Source of the DNA: Protopterus annectens
Lineage: Eukaryota; Chordata; Ceratodontiformes; Protopteridae
DNA length: 64,000 nt
Reading direction: 5' to 3'
Assembly: GCF_019279795.1 (NCBI RefSeq)
Contig: NC_056737.1
Span: 41,931,972-41,995,971, forward strand
The position numbers and the translations under genes are program-made. The notes under the pieces are model-generated. The model saw nothing but the letters and a program-made list of their open reading frames with translations, was not told where the DNA came from and searched no databases. This document shows positions 22,571 to 34,907 of the stretch, in pieces (the stretch's first letter is position 1; the number at the start of each line of letters is the position of its first letter).

Positions 22571-24367
22571 ATATCAGATAAAAGTGAAAAAGTTAATAAT
22601 TGTTTAACTTGTGGGAAACAAATACCTCATAAGGATTTCCACTCTTACTGCTTACCCTGCCTAGGCCCAGAACACAACGTCTCGGCCTGTGCAGCTTGTG
22701 CCTCTTTCAATAAACGCACTCTTAGGCGTCGGTCAGAGTTTGCACAGGATTATTTTGGGGAAGATTTCAGTTGTATTATGCCGTCGGAGCTTCCGACGGC
22801 GCATTTACCTAAAAAACGGAAGGATAAGGACCGACACCCGCGGTCTCGGCCGACACCACACTTAGGCCTACCGCGAGTGTCTCGGTCTCTTCTGAGCCAG
22901 TTTCGCAACCGCTACAGACCGACGACACCGCTCCACCGGTTACTTCGGTACCAGAGGCCAGCTCTGTGCCGGTTCCTGTTCTCCCCTCTGAGACCGTAAC
23001 CCAGGATATTTCTGACACCAATTCAGTGGATAAGACTACTCCAGCACGTGGGGCTGCCAGGCCTCCACTGTCTATGTCCATTAAGGCCTACACACGTGCT
23101 AAGACTGCCAAACAGGTTAAGTCTCTTCCTCCAAGATCTGTTTGTCTGGGATCCACTTCTGGTTCTCAAATTTTAAGTTTAGCTAAGGACCTTATTTCTT
23201 TAATTAGGGGTTCACAGCCTCATCCAGATAGAGGCTCTCAGCCGCCTTCTGACAAGAGGCCTAGGGTTGAGCAGGTAGACTCCCAGTCCTCCGATGAGGC
23301 CTCGGGTGATTCAGACTACCAGGAGGAGGCCTTCCCAGCCTACGAGGATTCTGATGCGGAGGAATCTATTCCCTCTGCTTCTCCTCCTGAGGAGTTTTCC
23401 TTTGGGGAAACACTTCATTCCATGAGGGAACACTTCAAATGGCAAGGCCAAGAATACTCAGATTCTAGGAAAAGGTTAAGGGAATTTTTAAAGCTACCTC
23501 CGCATAGACCCTTAGCTATTTCTCCAGTTTTAAATGTTTTAGATGATGTGTACTTAGAATCTAGTGTTTCCCCTGACTCTCTTCCCCCCTGCTCCTGTCA
23601 AGCCAGACAGGTACTACAGGGTCCCAGACACGCATCAGTTTCTGTACAAGGGCCATACTGCTGACGCTGAAACTATTTCTCAGGGGCCTAAAGGGGTTTC
23701 TTCCACTACTGCTAAGAACCCACTCCCTTCGGAAAGAGATTCTAGGGCTTTAGAAAGGTGGGGCAAGAAAGTATATACATCTTCCACCCTTTCTATGCGA
23801 GCATTAAATTGTCAATTTCATATGATTTAGTATCAGGAATACATGTTGGATGACTTGCAAAAGAAGTTGGCTTCCCCTGAACCATTAGATAGAAAGGGGT
23901 TACAGGAATTGGTTCATAATACTAAGCAGGTTAGCAGCCATTTCCTTCAGTGTGGATATGATGCATTGGAAGCTTCATGTAGAGCAGCAATGACAGGTGC
24001 GGTCATACGCAGACAGCTTGGTTAAAGGAACAAACATTGCCAGACCATGTGAAAATTAAGCTTTTGGACGCACCACTAGAGAAACATAAGCTATTTGGTG
24101 CTACTGCACAAGAGGTTTTAAAGAAAATGGAGGAAAAGGCAAAATCAGTGCAAACAGTCAGATTTCCTCCAGGTACAGCCTCCAAGATTCAGCAGGAATT
24201 GGCCTTCTAAGCATTGGTCCTTTCCTGATGCAGACAAATTTCAAAGAGGCAAAAACAGACGTGGTAGAGGGCAAACTCGAGGCTCCTACAGAGGACGTCA
24301 ATGGCAGCCTCCGAACCAGAGAGGTGGTGCAGGACCTTCCACTGCTCTGCCAGAACAATCTCAATGA
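22571..24367 (+). pseudogene. DIRS D gag, start codon lost
   Basis: The conserved start ATGTCAGA is ATATCAGA here (22571). The Cys/His module CLTCGKQIPHKDFHSYCLPC..H..CAACASFNKRT is intact. Frame breaks lie near 22840 and 23590; a TAG replaces CAG near 23828, and another break follows near 24010. Downstream blocks include MSIKAYTRAKTAK, SLIRGSQPHPDRGSQPPSDK, the acidic EDSDAEESIPSASPPEE, the APVKPDRYYRVPD block, ERWGKKVYTSSTLSMRALNC, LDRKGLQELVHN and the basic tail. The TGA at 24365-24367 closes the gene. Confidence 0.88.
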
Positions 24368-24373
24368 CTTGAC

Positions 24374-26258
24374 TTGACTCCGCCATCCAGGGCTCAATTA
24401 AAAGCACCTTTGGGAGGAAAATTATCTTTATTCTCACAAAATTGGCACAATATTACAAAGGACAAATGGATACTGGAGATAATAGACAAAGGATACAGAT
24501 TCCATTTTCATACACTGCCAACAAGACATGGCAGGCCAAACCTGCCACCAAATCAAAGGGCAGAGGCACTCAAACAAATAACAAACCTACTTCAAATAAG
24601 AGGAATAGAAAAGGTTCCTTCTGCAGAACAAGGATTTTATTCAAGACTGTTCCTTGTTCCAAGAAAAGAAAACCAATGGAGACCCATTCTGGACTTGTCC
24701 GCACTGAATACTTACCTTATTGTGCCAAAGTCAAAATGCTGACTTTACAGCAACTCCTTCCCATGCTGGGCAAGGGGTCTTGGCTGGTAACTCTGGACCT
24801 CAAGGAGGCATACCTGCATGTCCCAATTGGACAAAGTTGCAGAAGATACCTCAGATTTCTTGCAGGCTCAGAGCATTATCAATTCTCAGCATTGCCCTTT
24901 GGCTTATCTACTGCGCCCAGAGTGTTCTCGTAATGCCTGGCATCAGTAATTGCACATTGCAGACTTCAGGGGATACAAATGTACCCTTACCTGGACGACT
25001 GCCTTATGCAAGTGGACAGCCAACAAGCCTTGTTAAAGAACTTGGACTATGTCATTCACCTACTGCAGGCCTTGGGATACACAGTCAATATTCAGAAATC
25101 AAATCTCGTACCATCTCAACAAATACCTTTCCTGGGTGCCACACTAGACACAAACACCCAGATGGCGTTTCTGACAAAAGAAAAACAAAAACAATTACCA
25201 GAATACTTCAGAAGATTGGCAACACACACCCAGATGACTGCAAGGAAAATCCTGCAGGCCCTGGGTTTCATGGCATCTTGCATTCTTCTGATTCCACATG
25301 CAAGGCTGCATATGAAGAAACTACAATGGTATCTAAAAAGTCTATGGTCTCAGCACAGCCACAGCCTGGAAACATTGATCCCACTCATTCCATGCCTTCA
25401 AAAGGAATTTCTGTGGTGGGCTCAAGCAAGCCAGATAAACAAAGGTCTGCCCTTCAGCAAGCCTCCTACAAGTCAAACCATAACAACAGACGTCTCAGAC
25501 CATGGATGGGGGGGGGCGCACATGGAGGGCAGATGCATTCAAGGACAATGGACACAAAAAGAAAAGCACCTGCAGATCAACCAAAAAGAAATGCTGGCAG
25601 TGATGCATGCAATCAAGGCCTTCGAAAAGTTCATGCATCAGGGCCATCTACTAATAAAGACAGACAATACCACAGTTATGTGGTACATAAACAAGCAAGG
25701 AGGTACCCATTCCTACCCTCTTTGCAGACTGGCAATAAATCTCTGGGATATTTCCCTACAATTGAAAATAGAGCTACAATCCCAGTTTGTACCAGGGAAG
25801 GACAATGTTCTGGCAGACAGCCTAAGCAGAAACATCATGGATCCACACGAATGGATGTTGCATCCAGACATTTTCTTACAAATAGCTCAAGCATGGGGAA
25901 GGCCGGATCTAGATCTTTTTGCCTCCCACTTCAATCACCATCTGAAAAAGTTTTGCACAAGGACATACCATCCTCAAGCATGGAAGGTGGACGCTCTTTC
26001 CTTCAGTTGGAACTCTCTAACACTATATGCCTTCCCACCTCTTCCTTTGATGACCAAGGTGTTACTAAAGATCAAGACAGAGCAACCGAAAGTCATACTG
26101 ATAGCTCCAGACTGGCCAAGACGACACTGGTACCCACTGCTATGGAGCTTGACACACACCAATCCGTGGCTCCTTCCTCAATGGCCACTTCTTCTGACAC
26201 AGCACAATTACAGGACACTACATCCCAGTTGAAGCTGACAGCTTGGAAGATTCCATGA
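24374..26258 (+). pseudogene. DIRS D RT-RNase H-MT polyprotein, two lesions in RT
   Basis: RT blocks GFYSRLFLVPRKENQWRPIL, LDLSALNTYLIVPK, WLVTLDLKEAYLHVPI, YPYLDDCLMQ at about 24982 and FLGATLDTNTQMAFLTKEK. A missing base near 24735 shifts the frame, and AAA to TAA after RVF at 24931-24933 stops it. From 24979 a 417-codon frame runs through RNase H (TDVSDHGWGGAHM with a small insertion; TDNTTVMWYINKQGG) and the MT-like region (HEWMLHPDIF to IAPDWPRRHWYPLL). The true end LTAWKIP with TGA 26256-26258 overlaps the YR ATG as ATGA. Confidence 0.9.
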
Positions 26259-27305
26259 CTATTACTCAGGATACACTTTCCAAAAGGGTAAAAGATATCA
26301 TCCTGGAGGCGTGCAGACCTTCCACTAGAAAAACATACTCTGCAAAATGGAAGAGATTTCTTATCTGGAACAGCAAAACGGGTCAAGACCCATCAGTGAT
26401 GAGCATTCCACAGATCCTGGAATACTTGGCTGAAATGCTCCACAATGGCCTTTCATATTCTTCCATAAAAATACATGCTTCAGCAATATCTGCCAAATAT
26501 AACACTGATCCACCTGTATTTTCTCACCCATTGCTAAGACAGTTTCTAAGAGGTATAAAGAACATCAACCCTCCAAGGAAACCACCAGTGCCTGCATGGG
26601 ACCTCAACTTCATGCTGGAAAAATTAACTCTTCCTCCCTTTGAACCAGCAGCATCTTCAGAGTTGCAATTTCTACCTTGGAAGACAGCCTTCCTTCTGGC
26701 AGTAACCTCAGCAAGAAGAGTCTCTGAGCTACAGGCCCTTATGGCAATACAACCATTTCTCATTTTTCACCAGGACAGAGTTTCTTTGAGAACCAATCCA
26801 TCATTCATGCCAAAGGTGGTATCCAGGGTGTCCCTGAATCAATCTATTCACCTGCCTACCTTCTTTCCCAATCCTCAAAATAAAGGAGAGAGACTTCTGC
26901 ACACCTTGGACATACCTTGGACATACACAGACAGTTGCGCTACTACTTAGAACAAAGTCTTTCAGAAAATCTGACCAGCTTTTTGTAGCTTTCGCTGCTG
27001 GATTGCAGGGAAAAGCAATTTCCAAACAGACAATTTCTAAATGGATTGGAAATTGCATTCGATTCTGCTACTCTTTTCATGGAAAAACTGTGCCAGCTGA
27101 CATCAGGCCACATTCCACCAGAGCTACAGCCACCTCCACAGCCTTTTTAAGAGGAGTGGCAACAAAGGACATTTTAGAAGCTGCTACATGGAGCTCCGTG
27201 CATACATTTTCCAAACATTGCAACCTGCCTTTATACTCCAGGTCCAGAGCAGGATTTGCCTCTGCAGTCCTGCAGGGCATTTTAGCTACACCATCTTTGT
27301 CTTAG
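26255..27305 (+). pseudogene. DIRS D tyrosine recombinase, Tyr replaced by Cys
   Basis: ATG 26255 lies within ATGA over the RT stop. EACRPSTRKTYSAKWKRFL, SYSSIKIHASAISAKY, WDLNFMLEKLTLPPFEPAAS, TSARRVSELQAL (Arg I), IRPHSTRATATSTAFLRGVA (His-x-x-Arg). Where other copies have TFxKHY this one has TFSKHCNLP near 27215, so the catalytic tyrosine is lost. A local duplication of CATACCTTGGA near 26920 and a deletion by 26955 break the frame. Confidence 0.9.
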
Positions 27306-27339
27306 TGCCTACCACCCCCAGGTTGGCTATGGTATTCAA

Positions 27340-27436
27340 CCCATATGTCAGGACTGCAGTTGCATCCTTGAAGGACATAGTACAGTTTTGTACCTACCAT
27401 AAATGTAGATGTCCGATAGGTATGCAACTGCAGTCA
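27340..27436 (+). repeat. DIRS D internal complementary region
   Basis: Complement of the left end, CCATATGTCAGGACTGCAGT onward to GGACAT, joined to the complement of the right end, AGTACAGTTTTGTACC onward to ATGCAACTGCAGTCA. Confidence 0.9.
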
Positions 27437-27610
27437 GATTTTCCCTCCCACCTACCCCTCTGTGGTATACTTTTGGGTTTCTACCCCTCATTTTAGCTAC
27501 CTGGGGTAATCTTTTATGGTGTATTTGTTTTTATGCTGTTGTACTTGTCTGGAATTTTTTCTCTATTTTTCAAAATTTAGCCTTCCTTAGAGGGAACCTG
27601 GCATCTGGGG

Positions 27611-27819
27611 CAAAAAACACTGAAGAAAATGGCGTCGGCTGACGTTTTTATACCCCAGGCGCACTGACATCTGGGAAAGGGCGACATCAGCCGACGCCGG
27701 ACCCAGACTTTGGAATCCGGCCGACCGAAGGGCTGCCTTAGGCAGGACAACCCATATGTCAGGACTGCAGTTGCATACCTGTCGGACATCTACATTTATG
27801 GTAGGTACAGAACTGTACT
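27611..27819 (+). repeat. DIRS D right ITR
   Basis: Inverted copy of 22272-22450 ending at CGGACATC (27790), then the right-only TACATTTATGGTAGG..CTGTACT. It contains an inverted TATA box (TTTTTATACCCC near 27645). Confidence 0.9.
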
Positions 27820-30800
27820 TTTGTATTATGCCATTTTCTCTATTGCATTTCCCCTGAGGCCAGACTTTGTCCTGCTGGAGCTGTAGGCAAAATCAGTGGA
27901 AGCATTGACCTTTGCAAGTGGGCTGCATTCACTGGGGAGGGTGCAGTGGAGTAAGTGCCATTAACATAAACAAGACAGAGTGGTCATCTGATATGTTTAA
28001 TGCTTATAACATCACTGAGGATGTTGTCAGGCTCAGGGTTGATCACCCAACATTATTCATAGAGATCTGTAATGGTTTTGTCTTCTTGCCAAGTGGCCCA
28101 AGTTGGTGCCTCTGGGTCAGAGCCAATGCTCTCATCCTCTTCTCCAGCAGCTTTTTGCCCTGACACTATGGTTTGCCCCCTCCATTTGAACAGACGTTGG
28201 CATTGGACAGTGTCCCGTAGATGATCCCTTCATTGCATGTGCTTCCTGGGGTGGTTGTATGAAATTGCAGTCTTTGTTGCACATTTAAGTTTGCTGGCAG
28301 ATATGCCTAATCCTTCTCTTCTCATTCAGGACAGTAAAATTATTTGGCTTAGTGCATCTGTGATGGGTTTGGGATGTCTTCAGTTTCTTTCTCATTGGAT
28401 GAGTCTCTCCTGTGGGACAGCAAAAAGACCAGTACAATGTGATGCATCTAGACATCCTTAGGCATCTCCTACACCAGACATCCATTTAAGGGAAGGACTC
28501 TTGCCTCCCTCCCCATTTCCCCCATAATCCTAGATTTGCTAAAATTTCGGAACTGATGCATGTAGGGTGGTTGATAGAAGCAGGGGTCCTCCTTGTAGCT
28601 TATCTTACAGGATGCCTTCCAGTCTCCCAGTAGACAAGATGGTGCAGCTGGTGAAGCCGAGAGAGTAGGGAAAACTCTGGTGTGGCTGCTGTCCTGAGGA
28701 GACTAGACAAGATCATTTAGCCTTCCAAGAACTGAAGATTGCTACACTGGATCTTGGTCAAAAAGGCTGAAAAGTGATTGCCAAGCATGACTCCATTGTG
28801 GCCTTTAAAGCTCCATCTACACAGAAACTAACTAACCCACTGGAAGATGATTTGTACACCATTGCATGAATTTGGAAAGTGTTTATACATTCTGTTTCAG
28901 TTTGAGAATGTAAAACCATGTCGTATATGCTCTGATTCCAGTGAGTGCTAGCCGTTGAGATGCTGTCAACACATACACCACTGTCCAAAGTTTGCAGACA
29001 GACTGGCATATTCTCATTTTAGAGAAGAGGATGAAGGAAGTTTTTATCAGTCATTTTCATGTCCCCTTCTCTTGGGTGTGATAACAGTACATGCCACTTA
29101 ACAACTGTGGTCTACTATATAGAGAATGGAATGGGGAAAAGTCACTGCTGTCTCCATGGTCTGTGCACAGACTGCTTTCTGATAGCAAATTTCATCATGG
29201 GCCAGGATATTTCCTCAGCAGAAAGGCTTTATGAACTGTTTACAAGTCTGTCAGCATAGAAAACTACATAGTGCTGAAGGAAGCCTTGTTTTCATCTCTG
29301 ACCTATATTAAATGCAGCAAGTTTTCCTCTCCCCTCTGAGGGGAAAATCCAAAGGAAGCAATCATGTAGCTTGTTCTGCAGAACTTTTTTTATACTACCT
29401 TTCACTTCCCATCACTTCAGAATTAACTTGGAAAGAAAGACCGTAAAAAGTCAGGGTCACTCTCATAACCCCTTACTCGCCACTGGATTTTGTTCCCACT
29501 CTTATCTGGAGAAGCCATATGTCTGAAGAACTAAACTGGTTACAAGTAGCGCTGTCAGGTAACATTCAACAACTTTAATGCTCTCTCTTTAACTGCATAA
29601 TTACTACACTTCAGTTGGAGAAACTTTTTTCTCTGATAGGGAGGCTCAAATCCTCACCTCTGTGCAGAGGCCTGTCATTTGATAAAATCAAAAGCAAGTA
29701 AACCCACTTTCACATGAGCTGCTACAAAAGCTTTTTATCCTTTACTGTCCCAATAATGGCTGTACTGGGCTTAACTGCCTGAGGTTTTTGATTTGCGAGT
29801 TGAACTGTTCATCTGTGAAGGTACATTTGGATGATGCAGCTAATTTCTGACAAAAAGGGAGCTCTTTTCCTTAGGTCTGTAAAGCCTTTCTTAATGGGGA
29901 TATTCCTTACTACTTTCTGTACTTGGCCCTTGTATGACTTTATTTTGCATGAGTGTTTTCAACATATGGGTCCCTGTTGTGTTTGTGAGTTTTAGAATGA
30001 TTTAGTCAACTTTCATACACCAAATAAGTGATTCCGTATTATGCTGGTTAAACAATTTGAAAGAGTCTATTGCTCCTTGAGATTTCTAAGTCTTGGAGAA
30101 AATGAGCTTTTTTAGTGCAAGGGCAGAACTGAAATTATGGAAAACACATTTTTGTGATGACTTCCACCAGATTAACTTCTGAACTCTAGCCTCGCCTATA
30201 CTAGTGGCTTATACAGTGCTTCTGATAATTGGGCTCCTTCACAGGGCTTGCCCTGTGTATGCTGATCTTTTTTGGGAAGGGAGGTTTCAGGAGGATATAC
30301 TTCATTTTGCAGATTTGGTTAACATAAGCTAGTGTTGAAAAGCACAGATTTTTTTCACATGGTTCCCTGTTGCATCCTTGTGCACAAACCCTTCATGCCT
30401 AGGGGTAGCCACTGAGAACAATGTCTGTTCTTCATCTACCATTTTTTCCTGACTACTTCAGAGGAGAGGAACTTTTTTATGTAGACAAAACCAAATTAAT
30501 TTGAAAAGGTCCTGTTTTATATACTCCAGGAAACTGGGAATCTAAGGTTCATTGTGTAGGTGGTTTTCCATTTGCAGTAGGTTTTTTATGGGAAGTATAA
30601 CAAATCCTAGCTATCAATATCATAAGCTTATTTAGCAAGAGTGAAGACTACTTGTCGGGCCTTTTTCAAAAGTACATCTATGAATGATACTTTTGACAGC
30701 TACATGGTAACTACTGGAGTTTGTAGAGCACTACAAACTAAATTTGATTTCTAGTTGATGGACTTCCTTCATGGCCGCAGTCATTAAGGGCATGTACATA

Positions 30801-32480
30801 CAAGGTGTAACCAGGAGGGTAAACTCTGTCCTGTCTTTGAGCTAGAATAGAGTTGATCAATTCAGATGCAGACGTTTTTATACATTATTAATACTTAATC
30901 TGAAAGATCGTATCTGTCCTTTGTAACATACCCACCCATCCTCCTGCCTATATGTGGATGGGAGAGTCTTGGAGAGTGATAGCAGTATGCTGCACCATTA
31001 CTTCGACTATAAGAGATTTGGAGAGGAAGAAGCCATACAAAGCAATAAAGGGTAGTGGGGAGAAGTTTATGGCCTGAGGTAGTGTCTGGTGCTGGTTTCC
31101 CCAAGTCCTTTGAGCCTTAGTTCTGTCGGTCCTTGACCATTGAGATTTAACATTATATTAAGTACTTTCAGTATTCTCCAATATTTTTCACTTGTCTGTG
31201 TATTGAAACTTTCAGAAAATGATGCTCATGCTCTTCTGAGCAGTGCTTTATTAGTTTTGGGGGAAAGGCATTAGCCTGCTTTGTTGTAAGGGTGTTAATT
31301 TTTCCCATTAGCGGAGTAGTTAGCATGCTAACAAATGTGCCTCATGAGAAGCCTGAAGCAGTATGGTGCTCATCATTGTTAGTCTTCATTTGGAAGAAAT
31401 TGTGTGCCTTTAGATTTTCCTTTAAGCTATTTAATGAAGTAGAAGATTATATTTCTCCAGTTCCTTTGTACTTTTTTAAATATGTATACAAGTAGTTCAC
31501 ACAGACATGACTTGGGTAAACCTATTTGTATGTGCGCGTTCAGAAGTTTGTATCGTAGATGAAAAGGACAGATGTTTTGAGAGCAATGTCCAGGTGTACT
31601 GCAGACTTTTTTTTTTTTTTTTGTAGAAGTGAGTGGTTTTGTAATGAGTCTTTGTTTAAATGTACATGCATGATACTGGGTGATTGAATTATTTGCATGT
31701 ATGTTGAAGTGATTGGCTGTGGCAGCCATTGTTTGCTGTTGTAAACACTTAGTATCACTATAGTTTTGCAGTTTGTACTTTTTATTTTCTTTGTGTATTT
31801 AGTAATGGCCCCCTTCAAATTTTAAGACTTGAAACCACTTTAATAAAGCTTTATGTGTAGACAAGGCCAAGAGCTTTGTCTCATGGCCAAAATACCATCA
31901 TAATATGTAGTACTTATCTCCCTTGTTAATTTGTGCTTAAACCAAGTCTGATAAGATGAGACTAAAGTGATTCAGAATGGCTCTTAATTTCGGTTTGTGT
32001 TTCTGTAGGATGTTAGGACTATCTGCCAAAACATACATAGATTTACAAGCGACTGGTAGCAAATGTTTTTGCATGAAGCAAGGTCTCCTGTGTCCCCTGA
32101 CAGGAAGGCTGTAAACATACTGCCTCTGAAGTTCCACCATCTTAAGGGGGGGGGGGGGATTTAGAATCAGCCTGTGTATCAGTGTCTCACACTTGGAAGA
32201 ACATTCAGCTGCAGGCAACTGGAATGCAACCAATTAAATGTCAAAGCATTTCTGCATGGTAGAATGTGTATAGTTTCTTACAATGCTTTGTTTTTCTGCA
32301 GTATCTGATAGTTACTCAGATGGCAAGCCCTGAATGCTGATTATCATTTGGGGGGGGGGGGGGTTGCGGCTTCAGGAATATATGCTTTTTACTTCATTTT
32401 GTAGGCTTGGGTCACACAAGTTGGTGTTGAAATTCAACCACATTGTTTTTGTCATATGGTTTCCCAGTTGTAGTCATGAC
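27820..32480 (+). other. Long stretch without an assignable gene
   Basis: About 4.6 kb with only short frames. A weak match to the DIRS RT palm (YLTGCLPVS, ATLDLGQKG) at about 28600-28770 suggests another very old DIRS remnant. From 31300 to 31860 the sequence looks like an AT-rich 3' UTR ending in AATAAA at 31842-31847. I see no tRNA, rRNA or exon with convincing splice sites and homology. Confidence 0.4.
31842..31847 (+). terminator. Possible polyadenylation signal
   Basis: AATAAA inside CTTTAATAAAGCTTTATGTG, after several hundred bases of AT-rich, ORF-poor sequence. No coding exon is recognised upstream, so the transcript is unknown. Confidence 0.3.
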
Positions 32481-32859
32481 ATTACAAGTCCAAATCTCCA
32501 GCCAGATTTCAAAGCTGAGCACTCTTTCCCCACAGCTGGGGAGCTGCCACTTGGTGGGTCTCCAGCCACTAGTCTCTCCTACCTCTTTTATCAGAATAGA
32601 TTAAGTTGGCACAGGACTTCCTCCAGTTTGAGTTTGCAGTCTAATCCAAATGATATTTTGTGTCTGGAGTTGTCTCCAAAAAGAAGCAAAACAACTGGAG
32701 AGGGTGGTGAAGGAAAAGCTTTATACTCGTATGTCAGATGCTCTCTCATATCCTCTGACATAGTGAGCTCCCCCCGTCTTCTGACACCAGAGAATGACAG
32801 CATTTCTAGTGCCAAGAACATGAAGTTTCTGCCCTCAGAAGGGCAATAGAACTCCTGAG

Positions 32860-33260
32860 GTTTGGTCCTCAGTAAACCAGTAGCTATTCTTCTATCCAGG
32901 AAGCCCTTCTGGATGTTTTTGAATCTACTACTTTGAAGTCTGATTTCCAACTTCGTGCTCTTAAAAGACCGCACTTGTTTTGTAGGATTTGGACACCTCA
33001 CAAAAATCCTATATAATAACCTTATACCAGATCCAGCCACAGATAAACTGGCTTCAGGTTGCAACACACTCTGTAATAAGGAGAGCAAATCTGATGTACA
33101 GATATGGCAGAAAGGTGGTACGCTTCAGCATCCCTGGCTGTCAGAACATGCAGGTGCCGCACCTGTAATCTTAAAAACAAAGAACATACCTTCGCCGAAC
33201 TGGTTGGAAAGTTTTTTGAGAGCATGCATGATGAAATTAGGAGAGCTTCCTTGTTCCAGT
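32860..33260 (+). pseudogene. DIRS O gag remnant
   Basis: ALLDVFESTTLKSDFQLRAL then KRPHLFCRIW near 32900-33000 corresponds to VLDVVEDVFxES..PDSLPPAPVKPDRYYRV. MAERWYASASLAVRTCRC near 33105 corresponds to LDRWGKKVYTSATLAVRALN. No intact frame. Confidence 0.62.
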
Positions 33261-33779
33261 AGGCGAGTCTTCACTGAAGTTGGGAAAGCGTGCTATAAAA
33301 TAAGTGTGATGCTATGGATGCAGAAGATTTGAAAATGCTGTTCCTTAATATCCCCTATGTAGACACTGTTAGACTTGAGGCTTACAATGTACTTAATATG
33401 TTTGAGGAAGACCGTGTGTAAAGCCCTTGTTCTGCCCTCTGTATAGAAAGGGAAAACAACCCAAAGGTAGAAAGGGCCTACCAGAAGAGAAATTGATGGT
33501 GGGAAAACTAGTGAGCAGGGAGGACGAAGACTTCTCTGTCAAAAGGAAGCAGCTGTGAATACAACAGCTTGTTTTTCCTAACCTCAGCCAGCTAGACCTA
33601 AGGGTAGAAGAGGCTGGCATAGCCACTTATGCCTGTAGTGATGCACTATAATCACAAGTAAATGGACTCCACGTGGTCTGATCTTGTCTGTACAGACTGA
33701 AATTCCTCTCAAAATTTCAAATCATGGGAATTCCTGGGGTGCCAAAGAATCCAGAATACCCAGCAATCTCTCTTCTGGG

Positions 33780-34070
33780 AGATATGCTAGTACAACTGTG
33801 TATAGAAAACGTACCTGAAGGTCTGGAACCAGAGGGTTTTTATTCCAGGTTTTTTCATTACCAAGGAAGAAAGTCTTGAAGACCCATTTTTGGATCTGAC
33901 AAAACAATAACAGAATCTTAACTCTGTTTCAGAATGCCTTGCTTCCCATGTTTAAGCAGTATTGCATTCCTAGTAACCCTAGACCTAAATTCCTACCTTC
34001 ATATCCTAGTATATAAAGGATGCAGGCAGAACCTGTAGTGTGTGGCAGGAGCAATGCGTTTTGATTTGTA
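33780..34070 (+). pseudogene. DIRS O reverse transcriptase remnant
   Basis: ENVPEGLEPEGFYSRFFHYQ near 33808-33860 corresponds to EKVPxxEQGQGFYSRLFLVP. FRMPCFPCLS..AFLVTLDLNSYLHILVYKG near 33930-34020 corresponds to QQLLPMLGKxxWLVTLDLKEAYLHVPI. The following 34.1-34.6 kb stretch is collinear but barely readable. Confidence 0.68.
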
Positions 34071-34604
34071 TGTTTGTCCTTTGATTTAGCTATTTCACCT
34101 AGAACATTTACTGGTTTCCTGCCCTAGTAATAGCACACTAGAGAACAGAGGGCAGTCAACATTTACCCTTACTTAAACAGTTGTCTCATTTCAGCCCAGT
34201 CCTTGGAGGAAATGCAGAGGGCACTAAACTAGATACATTCTCTACAGTCTGTGGATCACCTGTAAAAGTTGCACCTGCCCTCCAGCCAAAATACTGTGTC
34301 CTTGAGGGCCTTCTCTAGACTCACATCCTGCAGGGTCATTTTTCCATTGGTGAAAATGGAATCCCTGTATACATCTGTCAAAACACTGCAACTAAGGATA
34401 GGTGGTCTGCTTGACAGCATTGTAGGTCACAATGCATTGACCATACTCAGTCTCATTAGGCAGACTTCACATGTAAGTTTCCTGTAGAACATCTGGGACT
34501 GGTGATCCCAGTGTTAACTATGAATCAGGAAAGAGTTGGGCTGGTGGGTCAACCAGAGTCCCAGAAAAGACTGTATTGCTTTCAGGCAAATTACTTCAAC
34601 CAGG

Positions 34605-34793
34605 ATGTTCTTTGTGTTTCACTGTTGCAGTTATCACATTTGGGTTATTCCTGCCAGGGTAACCCTCGGTCAGCCAAAATGCCAGATGCTTAGTATTTCA
34701 GTGTTGGTTGCTGTCTCTTCAGGACTGACATTAGGTCGTCAGGAGTATAAAGTAAGGGAACCGATGCCATTACATCAGTTTTTTTTTTTGCCG
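34605..34793 (+). repeat. DIRS F left ITR
   Basis: Begins ATGTTCTTTGTGTTTCACTG. Inverted partner at 50521-50736, more than 15 kb away because of the nested insertions. TATAAAG at about 34745 takes the TATA position. Confidence 0.87.
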
Positions 34794-34907
34794 AGGAGCC
34801 CGAAGCAGTTCACAAGTGCTAGTTTTCCGCTACCTGAGTTTCATTTTCCAAATTGAAGTTTTAAAGCTAAGTACCCTGTTGGGGATCCTTTTTTCTTGCT
34901 CTAACCG

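Larger units (their letters stand above)
22272..27819 (+). mobile_element. DIRS element D (family 1), full length
   Basis: 5548 bp from ATGTGTCC to CTGTACT with both ITRs, ICR and all three genes. Left flank CACTG precedes ATG, so the junction reads GAT. It is inactive: the gag start is ATA, gag and RT are frameshifted, and the YR has lost its nucleophilic tyrosine. Confidence 0.95.
32480..34604 (+). mobile_element. DIRS element O, ancient remnant, split by F
   Basis: Gag-like then RT-like fragments in the right order on the + strand, cut by the left end of F at 34605. No left ITR found. I could not match what follows F at 50737 to the missing part with confidence. Confidence 0.6.

Noticed and set aside
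28600..28770. RT palm-like fragment (YLTGCLPVS, ATLDLGQKG)
   Set aside because: The match to DIRS RT is short and lacks neighbouring blocks in a consistent frame, so I mention it only as a hint.
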